Assembly (NCBI GenBank): GCA_947500055.1 | Contig: CANMQO010000009.1 | Coordinates: 1 to 64,000, forward strand | DNA length: 64,000 nt | DNA from: an uncultured Paracoccaceae bacterium | Lineage (GTDB): Bacteria > Pseudomonadota > Alphaproteobacteria > Rhodobacterales > Rhodobacteraceae | Direction: 5' to 3' | In this document: positions 47,287-58,273 of the stretch, in pieces | Layout: each line of letters starts with the position of its first letter | Position numbering within the stretch: the first letter of the stretch is position 1 | Made by a program: the position numbers and the translations under genes | The notes under the pieces: generated by a model | Databases searched by the model: none | Seen by the model: the letters and a program-made list of their open reading frames with translations, nothing else | What the model was told of the DNA's origin: nothing

Positions 47287-48702
47287 ATGTCCTCAGCTGA
47301 TCACCAGCCACTATATGCCCCACGTGAACCGATTTTTCCCCGCCGGGTCAAAGGGTTCTACAGAACGCTCAAATGGTGGGTGATGGCTGTCACGCTGGGC
47401 ATCTACTATCTGACGCCATGGATCAGGTGGGACCGGGGACCAAACCTGCCTGATCAGGCTGTCCTGATCGATATGGCGCATCGCCGGTTCTATTTCTTCT
47501 GGATCGAGATCTGGCCGCACGAGTTTTATTTCGTCGCGGGCCTCTTGATCATGGCCGGGCTGGGCCTGTTTTTGTTCACCTCAGCACTGGGCCGCGTCTG
47601 GTGCGGCTACACCTGCCCGCAAACCGTCTGGACTGATCTTTTCATCCTTGTCGAACGCTGGATCGAAGGCGACAGGAACGCCCGCGTGCGCCTGTGGAAA
47701 GCCAAATGGGATTTCCGTAAGTGGCGGTTAAGACTGACAAAATGGGTGGTCTGGTTTGTGATCGCGCTCGCGACCGGCGGGGCCTGGGTGTTCTATTTCG
47801 CCGACGCGCCGACACTCGCCTACAACCTTGCCACGCTTCAGGCACCGGCGATTGCATGGGCCACAATTGGCGTGCTGACCGCCACCACATTCATCTTCGG
47901 CGGCTTCATGCGGGAACAGGTCTGCAACTACATGTGCCCCTGGCCGCGCATTCAGGCTGCCATGATGGACCCCGAGACCCTGACCGTTGCCTATCGCGAA
48001 TGGCGCGGAGAGCCCCGGGGCAAGAAGCATGACAACACCACCGGCGACTGCATTGACTGCATGGCCTGCGTGAATGTCTGTCCGGCAGGCATCGATATCC
48101 GCGAGGGCCAGCAGATGGAATGCATCACCTGCGCGCTTTGTATCGATGCCTGCGACGATGTGATGGAAAAGATCGGCAAACCCCGCGGGCTGATTGATTA
48201 TCTGGCCCTGTCCGATCAGGAGGAAGAGGCGAAGGGCAAGCCGGCAAAGAAGCTCTGGCAGCATGTTTTCCGTTTTCGAACAATGCTTTACACAGTAATG
48301 TGGGGGCTGATCGGGGTGGGGTTGGTCTTTGCCTTGTTCATCCGGGCCGATATCGAAATGACCGTATCACCGGTCCGTAACCCAACCTTTGTGACGCTGA
48401 GCGATGGGACGATCCGCAACATTTATGATATTCGTTTGCTGAACAAACACGGGGAAGATCGGGAGTTTCACCTGTCGCTGGTTTCTGACGATATCCTGCG
48501 GATCGATCTGGAAGGCACGAGCGGGCGCAACATCACGGTGCCGGCCAATGAAACGCTGCTGCAACGGGTCTATGTCTCGGCCCGTCCGGGTGATCCGGCG
48601 GCGGCCACTGACCGGACGGACCTGCGGTTCTGGGTTGAGGATCTCGTTTCCGGCGAACGGGCGCATAAGGACACAATATTCAACGGAAGGGCGGCACAAT
48701 GA
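47287..48702 (+). CDS. ccoG: cytochrome c oxidase accessory protein CcoG (RdxA/FixG type)
   Basis: This 471-residue polyferredoxin has several transmembrane helices, VWCGYTCPQTVWTDLF near residue 100, and two 4Fe-4S motifs (CIDCMACVNVCPAGID and CITCALCIDACDDV, about 255-300). The C-terminal periplasmic domain is Ig-like. CcoG is needed for cbb3-type oxidase assembly and reduces Cu(II) for delivery. It starts the ccoG-H-I-S operon with four-base overlaps and an FNR box. Confidence 0.95.
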   Translation: MSSADHQPLYAPREPIFPRRVKGFYRTLKWWVMAVTLGIYYLTPWIRWDRGPNLPDQAVLIDMAHRRFYFFWIEIWPHEFYFVAGLLIMAGLGLFLFTSALGRVWCGYTCPQTVWTDLFILVERWIEGDRNARVRLWKAKWDFRKWRLRLTKWVVWFVIALATGGAWVFYFADAPTLAYNLATLQAPAIAWATIGVLTATTFIFGGFMREQVCNYMCPWPRIQAAMMDPETLTVAYREWRGEPRGKKHDNTTGDCIDCMACVNVCPAGIDIREGQQMECITCALCIDACDDVMEKIGKPRGLIDYLALSDQEEEAKGKPAKKLWQHVFRFRTMLYTVMWGLIGVGLVFALFIRADIEMTVSPVRNPTFVTLSDGTIRNIYDIRLLNKHGEDREFHLSLVSDDILRIDLEGTSGRNITVPANETLLQRVYVSARPGDPAAATDRTDLRFWVEDLVSGERAHKDTIFNGRAAQ

Positions 48703-49151
48703 CGCGCGAATTTACCGGTTGGCACATGTTGGCCCTGATGGTCGGCGGCTTTGGAATCATCATCGCAGTGAACCTGACATTGGCATGGAATGCGGTCGCG
48801 ACCTTTCCGGGGTTGGAGACGCGCAATTCCTATGTGGTCAGCCAGAAATTTGAGGCCGACCGCGCCGCACAAAACGCTCTGCGCTGGGATGTTGAGGCTG
48901 CAATCATGGATGGCACGCTGACCGTTGCGATCAAGGATAGGGATGGCAACCCGGTGCAGGCGGAAGTGACCCGCGCGATCCTTGGCCGCGCCACCCATAC
49001 CGGTGAAGACAGCACACCTGCATTCACATGGGACGGCACCGCCCTGACGGCCCCGGTGACTGCGGGCGATGGCTATTGGAACCTGCGTCTGGAACTGGTC
49101 GCCCCTGACGGCACGAAGTTCCGTCGCCGCTTTCCCCTGACAGCGAAATGA
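48699..49151 (+). CDS. ccoH: cbb3 oxidase maturation protein CcoH/FixH
   Basis: This 150-residue protein has one N-terminal transmembrane helix (about 9-30, MLALMVGGFGIIIAVNL) and a periplasmic beta domain with the family's YVVSQKFEADRAAQ after it and GDGYWNLRLEL near the end. FixH assists assembly of the cbb3 oxidase. It overlaps ccoG by four bases and ccoI by four bases. Confidence 0.93.
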   Translation: MTREFTGWHMLALMVGGFGIIIAVNLTLAWNAVATFPGLETRNSYVVSQKFEADRAAQNALRWDVEAAIMDGTLTVAIKDRDGNPVQAEVTRAILGRATHTGEDSTPAFTWDGTALTAPVTAGDGYWNLRLELVAPDGTKFRRRFPLTAK

Positions 49152-51295
49152 ACGATCTGGGTGCCTGTCCCGCTTGCGTGGGCCTGCCGGAGGAGGCGCT
49201 GAAAAAAGCGGCATCGAATGGTACGTCGCAGATCGTTCTGTCCTTGCCCGGCATCCACTGCGTCGCTTGCATCAACGGGGTGGAACGCGCGCTGCGCGCC
49301 ATGCCCGGCGTGGCCAATGCGCGGGTGAACCTGTCAATGAAGCGGGTGACCGTGGGCACCGACCAACCCGTCGCCCCCGAAGACATGATCGACACGCTGG
49401 AACTGGCGGGGTTTGAGGCGCGGCTTTTGGATACCAGCCTGCTCGGGTCAGAGGCGGACGCCTATGGGCGTGGCTTGATGACCCGCATCGCGGTGTCCGG
49501 CTTTGCGATGATGAACGTGATGTTGTTGTCGGTGGCGATCTGGTCGGGCGCCATTGGGGCCACCCAGCATCTGTTTCACCTGATCAGCGCCAGCATCGCC
49601 ATTCCGGCGTTAGTTTACGCTGCGCAGCCGTTTTTCCGCAATGCCTGGCAGGCGCTGTCGGTGCGCAAACTGAACATGGATGTGCCGATTTCGCTGGCGA
49701 TCATTCTGGCGGCTGGCATGTCGCTATACGAGACATTCTTCGGTGGCCAGCACGCCTATTTTGATGCTGCGCTGTCGCTGACATTCTTTCTGTTGATCGG
49801 ACGCTATCTGGATTATCGCAGCCGCAAGGCTGCCGCATCTGCCGCTGCACAACTGTCTGCGCTGGAAGTTCCCCGGGTGATGTGCCTGCGTGACGGCGTG
49901 CGCCAGATGGTTGATTTTGCCGATCTTGCGATAGGTGATCTGATCCAGGTTTTGCCGGGTGGCCGCATCCCCGTCGATGGGATGATCACCGATGGCGAAA
50001 GCCAGATTGACCGGTCACTTTTGACTGGCGAAAGCCGACCGGTGCAGGCCAGCATTGGCGCGCTGGTCACGGCGGGTGAGGTCAATATGACCGGCCCACT
50101 GACCATTCAGGCCAGCACTGTCGGCGCCGACACGACACTGCGCAAGATGGTAACCATGGTTGATGAGGCGGAGGCCGTGCGCAACAAATACACCGCTGCC
50201 GCCGACCGGGCCGCAGCGATCTACGCGCCCGTGGTGCATCTGCTCGCGCTGGCTGCGTTTCTGGGCTGGGTCGCCTATTCCGGTGACGTACGCCTGTCGC
50301 TGAATATCGCGGTGGCCGTGCTGATTATCACCTGCCCGTGCGCGCTGGGCCTTGCGGTGCCCGCGGTATCGACGACGGCGGCGGGCCGCCTGTTTCGCGC
50401 GGGGTTGTTGGTGAAAAACGGCACAGCACTGGAACGACTGGCAGAGGTCGATACGGTTGTGTTTGACAAGACCGGCACGCTGACCGTGCCCGCCGCCGCG
50501 CGTGACGCGCTGGATGCAGAGGCGCAAGCGGTCGCGCTGGCCATGACACGGAATGCCACACACCCGGTTTCGCAAGCGATTGCGGCTTCGCTGGACGGGG
50601 TGACCCCGGCCCGGATCAGCGGCCAGCAGGAACATCCCGGCAAGGGGCTGAGCGCCACATATCAGGGGCAGGCGGTCCGGCTTGGGTCGGGCGCGTGGTT
50701 GGGCGCAGGGCGTGGAACGTTTATTCAAATCGGTGATCGCAAGCCGAAAAAAATCACCCTGCGGTCGGAATTGCGCGAAGGTGCGCAGGCGCTGGTCAGT
50801 GCCTGGCAAGCGGCAGGGCTATCGGTGCAACTCGTCTCGGGCGATGACGCGGCCGAGACCGGGCGGATTGCCGATCAGCTTGGGATTTCCAACTGGTTGT
50901 CCGGGACCACGCCAGAGGAAAAGGTCGCCTTTGTCAACAAGCTGACAGAAGCAGGCGCGCATGTACTGATGGTGGGTGACGGGCTGAATGACACAGGAGC
51001 CTTGGCGGCGGCTTATGCATCGGTATCGCCAGCGATGGCGGCAGACGCATCGCGGGCCGCATCTGATATCGTGCTGTTGAATGACAGCCTTGAGCCATTG
51101 ATCGGGTTGCCGCGTCTGGCAAAGGCCGCAAAGGCGCGGATCGTTGAAAACTTTGCGATTTCGACGCTGTATAACATTATCGCCGTACCGATTGCGCTGG
51201 CCGGGTTTGCAACGCCGTTGATCGCGGCGATTGCGATGTCCACATCCTCGATCACTGTTCTTTTGAACGCTTTACGACTAAGGGGGCGGGTATGA
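49148..51295 (+). CDS. ccoI: copper-translocating P-type ATPase CcoI/FixI
   Basis: This 715-residue P1B ATPase begins with CPACVGLP and an HMA domain containing GIHCVACINGV. It has the membrane CPC motif (IITCPCALGLAVP), the phosphorylation site DKTGTLT, TGES in the actuator domain and VGDGLNDTGAL. It supplies copper for the CuB centre of cbb3 oxidase. The N-terminal CPAC before the HMA domain is typical of the CcoI branch and separates it from CopA. Confidence 0.95.
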   Translation: MNDLGACPACVGLPEEALKKAASNGTSQIVLSLPGIHCVACINGVERALRAMPGVANARVNLSMKRVTVGTDQPVAPEDMIDTLELAGFEARLLDTSLLGSEADAYGRGLMTRIAVSGFAMMNVMLLSVAIWSGAIGATQHLFHLISASIAIPALVYAAQPFFRNAWQALSVRKLNMDVPISLAIILAAGMSLYETFFGGQHAYFDAALSLTFFLLIGRYLDYRSRKAAASAAAQLSALEVPRVMCLRDGVRQMVDFADLAIGDLIQVLPGGRIPVDGMITDGESQIDRSLLTGESRPVQASIGALVTAGEVNMTGPLTIQASTVGADTTLRKMVTMVDEAEAVRNKYTAAADRAAAIYAPVVHLLALAAFLGWVAYSGDVRLSLNIAVAVLIITCPCALGLAVPAVSTTAAGRLFRAGLLVKNGTALERLAEVDTVVFDKTGTLTVPAAARDALDAEAQAVALAMTRNATHPVSQAIAASLDGVTPARISGQQEHPGKGLSATYQGQAVRLGSGAWLGAGRGTFIQIGDRKPKKITLRSELREGAQALVSAWQAAGLSVQLVSGDDAAETGRIADQLGISNWLSGTTPEEKVAFVNKLTEAGAHVLMVGDGLNDTGALAAAYASVSPAMAADASRAASDIVLLNDSLEPLIGLPRLAKAAKARIVENFAISTLYNIIAVPIALAGFATPLIAAIAMSTSSITVLLNALRLRGRV

Positions 51296-51450
51296 ATGTT
51301 CTTGTGTTTCTGATTCCTGTGTCTCTGATCCTTGGCGGTTTGGGTCTGGCTGCGTTTTTATGGAGCCTGAAGTCCAATCAATATGAAGATCTGGACGGTG
51401 ATGCCTGGCGCATCCTGTCGGATGACGACAAACCGCCAAGCGCTGATTAA
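51292..51450 (+). CDS. ccoS: cbb3 oxidase assembly protein CcoS
   Basis: This 52-residue protein starts at an ATG overlapping the ccoI stop (ATGA). Residues 3-24 form one hydrophobic helix (LVFLIPVSLILGGLGLAAF), followed by W24-S-L-K-S-N-Q-Y-E-D-L, the WxxxxxQFDD-like family motif, and an acidic tail (LSDDDKPPSAD). CcoS is required for cofactor insertion into cbb3 oxidase. It completes the ccoGHIS operon. Confidence 0.92.
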   Translation: MNVLVFLIPVSLILGGLGLAAFLWSLKSNQYEDLDGDAWRILSDDDKPPSAD

Positions 51451-51478
51451 ATTTCCCAAAAACTTCGGCAGCGGGCTG

Positions 51479-51507
51479 TTGACTCACGCAGTTGTGTTTC
51501 ATACTTA
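51479..51507 (+). promoter_or_regulatory. candidate groESL promoter
   Basis: TTGACT (51479-51484) is a good -35 element. About 15-17 bases later lies an AT-rich CATACTTA as a possible -10. It directly precedes the CIRCE element, a common groE layout. The -10 match is weak. Confidence 0.5.
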
Positions 51508-51514
51508 CCGTGCG

Positions 51515-51541
51515 TTATCACTCGACCGGGTTGAGTGCTAA
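51515..51541. promoter_or_regulatory. CIRCE element (HrcA operator) upstream of groES
   Basis: TTATCACTC-N9-GAGTGCTAA matches the CIRCE consensus TTAGCACTC-N9-GAGTGCTAA with one mismatch (T for G), 33 bases before the groES start. It predicts repression by HrcA, which is encoded elsewhere. Confidence 0.93.
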
Positions 51542-51574
51542 CATGACAGAAACACGAACTGGAGAAGTTCTGAA

Positions 51575-51859
51575 ATGGCATTTACACCACTTCACGACCG
51601 CGTACTCGTTCGTCGCATCGAAGGCGACGAAAAAACATCGGGTGGTCTGATCATTCCTGACAGCGCCAAGGAAAAGCCGGCAGAGGGCGAGATCGTTTCC
51701 TGCGGCGAAGGCGCACGCAAGGACAGCGGTGAGCTGATCCCGATGGCTGTGAAAGCAGGCGACAAAGTGCTGTTTGGCAAATGGTCCGGCACTGAGGTCA
51801 AGATCGACGGCGAAGAGCTGTTGATCATGAAGGAAAGCGACATCCTGGGGATCATGTAA
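51575..51859 (+). CDS. groES: co-chaperonin GroES
   Basis: This 94-residue protein is the ten-kDa lid of the GroEL folding chamber, with [12 protein letters not shown] at the start, the mobile loop near [17 protein letters not shown], and [17 protein letters not shown]...[12 protein letters not shown] at the end. GGAGAAG lies upstream. It heads the groESL operon behind a CIRCE element. Confidence 0.97.
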   Translation: MAFTPLHDRVLVRRIEGDEKTSGGLIIPDSAKEKPAEGEIVSCGEGARKDSGELIPMAVKAGDKVLFGKWSGTEVKIDGEELLIMKESDILGIM

Positions 51860-51870
51860 TCCCAAAAGGA

Positions 51871-51893
51871 GGATGGGTTGAAACCCATCTTAC
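51871..51893. repeat. GATGGGTT hairpin, copy 1, between groES and groEL
   Basis: GATGGGTT (51872-51879) and AACCCATC (51882-51889) form an eight-pair stem with a two-base loop, followed by TTAC. A near-identical element occurs at 59862-59887. Here it lies inside an operon and may attenuate or stabilise the mRNA between groES and groEL. Confidence 0.8.
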
Positions 51894-51909
51894 AGTTGCA
51901 AACGCTTAG

Positions 51910-53577
<1,668 letters not shown>

Positions 53578-53696
53578 GTCGAAACGCAACGCGTTTCGAC
53601 GCGGGCGGCAAAGCGGCAGTCGTTTCACCAGAAACGATGAGAGCATTGGCCCCGCATCGGTAAAAAAGGGCGTCCCACCTTGGGGCGCCCTATTTT
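53578..53696 (+). terminator. three successive stem-loops after groEL, the last a strong terminator
   Basis: GTCGAAACGC / GCGTTTCGAC (53578-53600) directly follows the stop. TCGTTTC / GAAACGA (53620-53637) comes next. GGGCGTCCC / GGGGCGCCC (53668-53690), with one G-T pair, is followed by TATTTT and preceded by an A-run. The last is a classical intrinsic terminator. The first two may protect the mRNA 3' end. Confidence 0.85.
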
Positions 53697-53814
53697 CATG
53701 AACGGTTGACGAAACTGTCCGGACGCGAAACCACCCAAGTCCGGACACGAATCTTGTGGCCTTGGAGATCAGACATCGGCATTTTGTCCAAACGCCGCAA
53801 CCCGGGATTTCGTC

Positions 53815-54909
53815 ATGTCAGCAATGCTAAGGACAACTGCACTCACGTTACTTGTCACGGGACCAGTCTTTGCCGAGACCGGATCAGACCAGGCACTGCA
53901 AGAGGTTGCTGCACTGCTCCGGAACTATGACAAGAGCATGGAAGACTCGCTTGGATCGTGGCCCGGCTTTGATCCTGCACAGATCCCCAAGATTGTTCTT
54001 GCTCGGGATCGGAACAGAGAGACATCACATCTTCTGGTGCTGGATCATCCGAATGCCGAGGCCTTTGGGAAAGTCACGCCGTTAACCGATACCGTCGGTG
54101 AAACGGGTCGCGCATTCCTGGTGAAAAACCCAGAGCCATCTCCTGCGCTGGAAGCAGTCGAAAACTTCGACTTCGCGCTGCCATTGGGGGGTGCGCCGAC
54201 TTTTGTCATCGTGTCCCACTGCGATGCGCCCGAAATCGAACAGGATTGCGCGACAAACCCTGATTTTACAGCATATCTGCTGCACGAGGTGTTTCATCGC
54301 TGGCAGGACCACCATTTTTTGCCGCGCCACGATGTCGATCAATCTGCTTATGACTACAGTAGGGATGCAATTGCGGCGGTTTTGTTGGAAATGGCCGTTC
54401 TGCATGCGGCTGTTAGCACCCAGGATGCTCGGGAACGTATGGATTTGGCCCGACAGTTCGTGGCCGTGCGCCGTGATCGCGCGGCACGGTTCCGGCATGT
54501 CGCACTCGACAATCAGCAAGAACGTTACGAGGGGACGGCGCGGTATATTGAGCATCGCATCGGGCGAACGCTCGGCACCCAATTCGACGAGAGTACATTT
54601 GCTGAATCCTTGCAGGATTCGATCGACATTGGATTTGTCAACGATGAGGTTGGCTTTGGTCGATTTTACGCAACGGGCGCCGCGATATTGCAGTTGGCGA
54701 TGCTGCTGGGGGTAGAGGATGCGCGTGAGCAGATCACAAAGGGGGCTGCGCCGACGGAGGTCCTTGCAAAGGTCGCGCTTGTTGATGGGCAGGCTCATGC
54801 CATGCTGATCGCCAACGCGCGCAAGCGCTTCGACCCGCAGGGTGTGCTGTCAGCCAAAGCCGCGCGTTTTGCGCAAAGCGCGCTGGATGAGCCGGATATC
54901 TTTGAATGA
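53815..54909 (+). CDS. secreted HExxH-motif protein, putative zinc metallopeptidase
   Basis: This 364-residue protein has a signal peptide (ML-RTTALTLLVTGPVFA) and a zinc-type HEVFH motif (LLHEVFHRWQ, near residue 157). About 80 residues on, YEGTARYIEHRIG supplies a Glu in the EGxA context used as third ligand in gluzincin-like peptidases. I do not recognise the family. Its activity is an inference. It stands alone between the groEL terminator and the GNAT gene. The start is uncertain between 53815 and 53824. Confidence 0.68.
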   Translation: MSAMLRTTALTLLVTGPVFAETGSDQALQEVAALLRNYDKSMEDSLGSWPGFDPAQIPKIVLARDRNRETSHLLVLDHPNAEAFGKVTPLTDTVGETGRAFLVKNPEPSPALEAVENFDFALPLGGAPTFVIVSHCDAPEIEQDCATNPDFTAYLLHEVFHRWQDHHFLPRHDVDQSAYDYSRDAIAAVLLEMAVLHAAVSTQDARERMDLARQFVAVRRDRAARFRHVALDNQQERYEGTARYIEHRIGRTLGTQFDESTFAESLQDSIDIGFVNDEVGFGRFYATGAAILQLAMLLGVEDAREQITKGAAPTEVLAKVALVDGQAHAMLIANARKRFDPQGVLSAKAARFAQSALDEPDIFE

Positions 54910-54988
54910 TGAGCCAATAGCACGCAGAGACTTGCATTTTGGGCGGTGCAGGCCCCTTATTGCGCGAATGCGATCAAAGGACACCATC

Positions 54989-55477
54989 GTGCTTTCAAGC
55001 CCGGCATTTTCACGCGAATTGCGCGATGGCGAAGAACATGCCGTTGGCGCATTGCTCCGCACTGCGTTTGGTGGTGAAGGTGAGGATCATCTTGTCCACA
55101 AACTCCGCAAGTCAGGTGCCATGGCCGGGGAAACCGTGTTGCCAATGGGGGACAGGATTATCGGGTACTATGCGCTGTCCTACATGGTGCAACCCAAGGG
55201 CTGGCTTTGCCTTGCCCCGGTTGTGATTCACCCCGATTTGCAAGGGCGTGGTTATGGCAAGCGGATGATCGGCCTTCTGACGGAATGGGCGCGTCTCACG
55301 AAAACGCCGGTCGTTGTACTGGGCGCGCCCGGCTTTTACGAGCGGGCGGGGTTTTCTGTGGCCAAAGCGGCGCAATTGCAAGGGCCGTACCCGATCGCAA
55401 ACACCATGTTGGCCGGCTTGGATGCCCCGGCTACGGCGCAGCAACTTGTCTATCCGCCTGCATTTGATCGGATCTGA
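54989..55477 (+). CDS. GNAT-family N-acetyltransferase
   Basis: This 162-residue acetyltransferase has LAPVVIHPDLQGRGYGKRMI, with the Q-x-x-G-x-G/A acetyl-CoA motif, and VVVLGAPGFYERAGF near the end, resembling YhbS-type members. The start is GTG 54989 with AAGGA seven bases upstream; an ATG at 54968 and a longer open frame lack such a site. The EamA transporter gene begins four bases after its stop. The substrate is unknown. Confidence 0.85.
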   Translation: MLSSPAFSRELRDGEEHAVGALLRTAFGGEGEDHLVHKLRKSGAMAGETVLPMGDRIIGYYALSYMVQPKGWLCLAPVVIHPDLQGRGYGKRMIGLLTEWARLTKTPVVVLGAPGFYERAGFSVAKAAQLQGPYPIANTMLAGLDAPATAQQLVYPPAFDRI

Positions 55478-55481
55478 TTTG

Positions 55482-56318
55482 ATGCAGATTTTCTTGCTTG
55501 TCGCCTTGACGATGACCGCCTTTGCCGCAAATTCGATCCTGAACAGGCTTGGCGTGGCTGTTTATGGCATGGACCCGATGGATTTCGCAGCGGTTCGGGT
55601 GGTTGCGGGGGCGGCGATGCTGTGGCTTTTGGTGATGACCCGACAGGGAGCGCGCCCGCCCGTCCTTGTCGGCGCACGCGTGGCAGGGGCCGCAGCACTT
55701 GGCGTTTATATGGTTGGGTTTTCATGGGCCTACATCACACTTGATGCAGGGCTGGGGGCGCTGATCCTGTTTGGCGTGTTGCAGGTGGTGGTGTTTGGCT
55801 GGGCCGTTTGGGAAGGGCAGACCATCCCTTTGCAGCGCTGGTTGGGGGCGGGCATCGCTCTTATCGGCTTATGTGTTCTGCTTTGGCCCGGCGGGCAGGC
55901 GGCAGTGCCGCTGTTTGGGAGTGTCGCCATGATTGTCGCTGGTGCGGCCTGGGCGATTTACACATTGTTGGGGCGGGCGTCGCCCGATGCGCTGGGCGCG
56001 ACGGCGGGCAATTTTTTGTTATGCATCCCACTGACCGGCTTGGCGATGTTGGTTGCAGGGCAGGGGGCGTTTCACTTGTTGGGAACGCTGATCGCGGTAG
56101 TGGCGGGGGCGGTGACGTCCGGGCTTGGCTATGCGTTGTGGTATCGGGTGCTGCCGCAACTGCCTACAACAGTGGCGGGGATCGCACAGTTGAGCGTTCC
56201 GGTGATCGCGGTTCTGGCGGGTGTGCTGCTATTGGGGGAACCGGTGACCATGCGGTTGCTTGCCGCCGGGGCGCTGGTTCTGGGCGGGATCGGGCTGTCC
56301 TTGATGGCGCGACGTTAG
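55482..56318 (+). CDS. EamA-family (DMT superfamily) transporter
   Basis: This 278-residue protein has ten predicted transmembrane helices in two EamA repeats; the second includes AGAAWAIYTLLGRA and SGLGYALWYRVLPQLPTTVAGIAQL. The family exports amino acids or other small metabolites from the cytoplasm. It is probably translated with the GNAT gene just upstream. The start ATG 55482 begins with hydrophobic helix 1. Specificity is unknown. Confidence 0.9.
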   Translation: MQIFLLVALTMTAFAANSILNRLGVAVYGMDPMDFAAVRVVAGAAMLWLLVMTRQGARPPVLVGARVAGAAALGVYMVGFSWAYITLDAGLGALILFGVLQVVVFGWAVWEGQTIPLQRWLGAGIALIGLCVLLWPGGQAAVPLFGSVAMIVAGAAWAIYTLLGRASPDALGATAGNFLLCIPLTGLAMLVAGQGAFHLLGTLIAVVAGAVTSGLGYALWYRVLPQLPTTVAGIAQLSVPVIAVLAGVLLLGEPVTMRLLAAGALVLGGIGLSLMARR

Positions 56319-56371
56319 GTTTCACAGAATTGAGACTTGGGTTTTGTAAACCCGGCGCCTAATTATGAGCT

Positions 56372-57103
56372 ATGAGATTTCTGGCCGCCGCCTTTCTGGC
56401 CCTGTTTGGGTCCGCCGCCACTGCGCAGGACTGTGTTGTGCTGTTGCACGGGTTGGCGCGGACCGAGATTTCGCTGACACCGATGCAGCTGGCGCTGGAA
56501 TTTGACGGCTACAAGGTGGTCAATCGCGGCTACCCATCGACCGAAGAGACGATCCAGACATTGGTAGAGGAACATCTGCCCGAAGATGTGGCCGCCTGCG
56601 GTGATGCGCGGGTGCATTTTGTGACCCATTCCATGGGTGGCATTCTTGCCCGTGCATGGCTGACCAATAACCGCCCCAAGAACATGGGTCGCGTCGTCAT
56701 GTTAGGGCCACCCAATAATGGATCGGAGCTTGTCGACATCTTTGGCGATTTCGAACCGTTTCAATGGATTAACGGCCCCGCAGGACTGCAGCTAAGCACC
56801 GACGAAGAAAGCCTGCCCAATAGCCTGGGGCTGCTGCCTTATGAGATCGGGGTGATTGCCGGTGACCGGAGCTTGAATCCGATCTACTCTGCCCTGATCG
56901 ACGGGCCGGATGACGGCAAGGTGTCGGTCGCATCAACCCGGATCGAAGGCCTGCAGGATCATATCGTACTGCCCGTCACCCATACTTTCATGATGAATAA
57001 CGCGCTGGTCATCGAGGAGGTACTGCGTTTTCTGCGTGATGGGCAATTTGATCACGGTCTCAGCATGCGCGATGTGATCCTTGGCTCCGACTGGCCGTTC
57101 TGA
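56372..57103 (+). CDS. secreted alpha/beta-hydrolase, lipase-like
   Basis: This 243-residue protein has a signal peptide ([18 protein letters not shown]) and the fold's oxyanion segment [10 protein letters not shown], followed by the nucleophile elbow [12 protein letters not shown] (Ser near residue 90) and a terminal His in VTHTFMM. It resembles secreted lipase/acetyltransferase-fold proteins related to LipA/PGAP1. It is periplasmic or extracellular. It is convergent with purK through a two-hairpin terminator. Confidence 0.82.
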   Translation: MRFLAAAFLALFGSAATAQDCVVLLHGLARTEISLTPMQLALEFDGYKVVNRGYPSTEETIQTLVEEHLPEDVAACGDARVHFVTHSMGGILARAWLTNNRPKNMGRVVMLGPPNNGSELVDIFGDFEPFQWINGPAGLQLSTDEESLPNSLGLLPYEIGVIAGDRSLNPIYSALIDGPDDGKVSVASTRIEGLQDHIVLPVTHTFMMNNALVIEEVLRFLRDGQFDHGLSMRDVILGSDWPF

Positions 57104-57116
57104 AGCGGTACCGCAT

Positions 57117-57198
57117 AAAAAATCTGTCACAGATTTTTTGGGATATGTCCTGCCATTGCCTGATGTTGCGGGTCGGAAAATCTGCGTACGCAGATTTT
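57117..57198. terminator. two-hairpin bidirectional terminator, copy 2 of a dispersed element
   Basis: AAAAAATCTGT / ACAGATTTTTT (57117-57139) and AAAATCTGCG / CGCAGATTTT (57177-57198) are the same stems as at 23906-23986, with different loops and spacer sequence of similar length. It lies between convergent hydrolase and purK genes. Confidence 0.88.
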
Positions 57199-57199
57199 G

Positions 57200-58273
57200 T
57201 CATCGCTGCGGGTGACTGACCCGGTTCACATGGCCCATCTTGCGCCCGGGTTTCACGACCGTTTTGCCGTACAGATGCAGCGCGGCGTCGGTTCTTGCGA
57301 TCTCTGGCACACGGTCCATGTCATTACCGATCAGGTTTTCCATCACCACATCCGCATGGCGCGCGCCATCGCCCAGCGGCCAGCCTGTGATTGCCCGGAT
57401 ATGCTGTTCAAACTGGCAGATCGTACAGCCATTCTGCGTCCAATGCCCGGAATTATGGACCCTTGGCGCAATCTCGTTCACGATCAGCCCGCACTGTGTC
57501 ACGAATAATTCCACCCCCATGACGCCCACATAGTCCAGCGCATTCAGGATACGCCCGGCCAGCAGGATCGCATCCGTATGTTGCGCGTGGGTCAGTTTGG
57601 CGGGAACGGTTGTGGTCCGCAAGATGCCGTCCTCGTGGAGGTTTTCGCCCGGATCATAGCACGCCACCGATCCGTCAAGCCCCCGTGCCGCGATCACCGA
57701 TACCTCGTGACTGAAATCAACAAATCCTTCGAGGATCGCCGGGGCACCTTGCATTGCGGCGAATGCCTGCGCGGCGTCACCTGCCGATGTGATCCGCGCC
57801 TGCCCCTTGCCATCATAGCCCATGCGCCGGGTTTTCAGTATCGCGGGAGTGCCGATCTTCTCGATTGCCTGCGCCAGATCATCGGCGGTTTCGACATTGG
57901 CAAACGGCGCGGTCAGCAGTCCAAGCCCTTGCAGGAACGTCTTTTCGTCCAACCGGTCCTGACTGGTGGCCAGTGCCCGCCGCCCTGGATGGATCGGTAC
58001 ATGCGCCTCGATCAGATCAAGGGCAGCGGTAGGGATGTTTTCAAACTCATAGGTGACGACATCCGCGCTTTCGGCGAAGCGCCGCAAGGCGTCTGCATCC
58101 TCATAGCCTGCCCGGTAATGGTAGTTGGTCACATGAGAAGCCGGGCAATCACTGCTCGGTTCAAAGATGCAGGTCTTGTAGCCGAGGCGTGACGCCGCAA
58201 CCGACAGCATGCGGCCCAATTGCCCGCCGCCGAGAATCCCGATTGTGGCACCTTGTGGCAGGGGGTCAGTCAT
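57200..58273 (-). CDS. purK: 5-(carboxyamino)imidazole ribonucleotide synthase
   Basis: This 357-residue ATP-grasp enzyme has the N-terminal [17 protein letters not shown] and the central [15 protein letters not shown]-binding loop, then [14 protein letters not shown]. It carboxylates AIR to N5-CAIR in purine synthesis; PurE then isomerises the product. ATG 58273 overlaps the purE stop, giving the usual purEK order. A frame open to 58324 is less likely. Confidence 0.95.
   Translation of the reverse strand: MTDPLPQGATIGILGGGQLGRMLSVAASRLGYKTCIFEPSSDCPASHVTNYHYRAGYEDADALRRFAESADVVTYEFENIPTAALDLIEAHVPIHPGRRALATSQDRLDEKTFLQGLGLLTAPFANVETADDLAQAIEKIGTPAILKTRRMGYDGKGQARITSAGDAAQAFAAMQGAPAILEGFVDFSHEVSVIAARGLDGSVACYDPGENLHEDGILRTTTVPAKLTHAQHTDAILLAGRILNALDYVGVMGVELFVTQCGLIVNEIAPRVHNSGHWTQNGCTICQFEQHIRAITGWPLGDGARHADVVMENLIGNDMDRVPEIARTDAALHLYGKTVVKPGRKMGHVNRVSHPQR

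Noticed and set aside
47141..47383. 80-codon plus-strand frame upstream of ccoG
   Set aside because: It overlaps the dispersed repeat, the Fnr box and the ccoG start in another frame.
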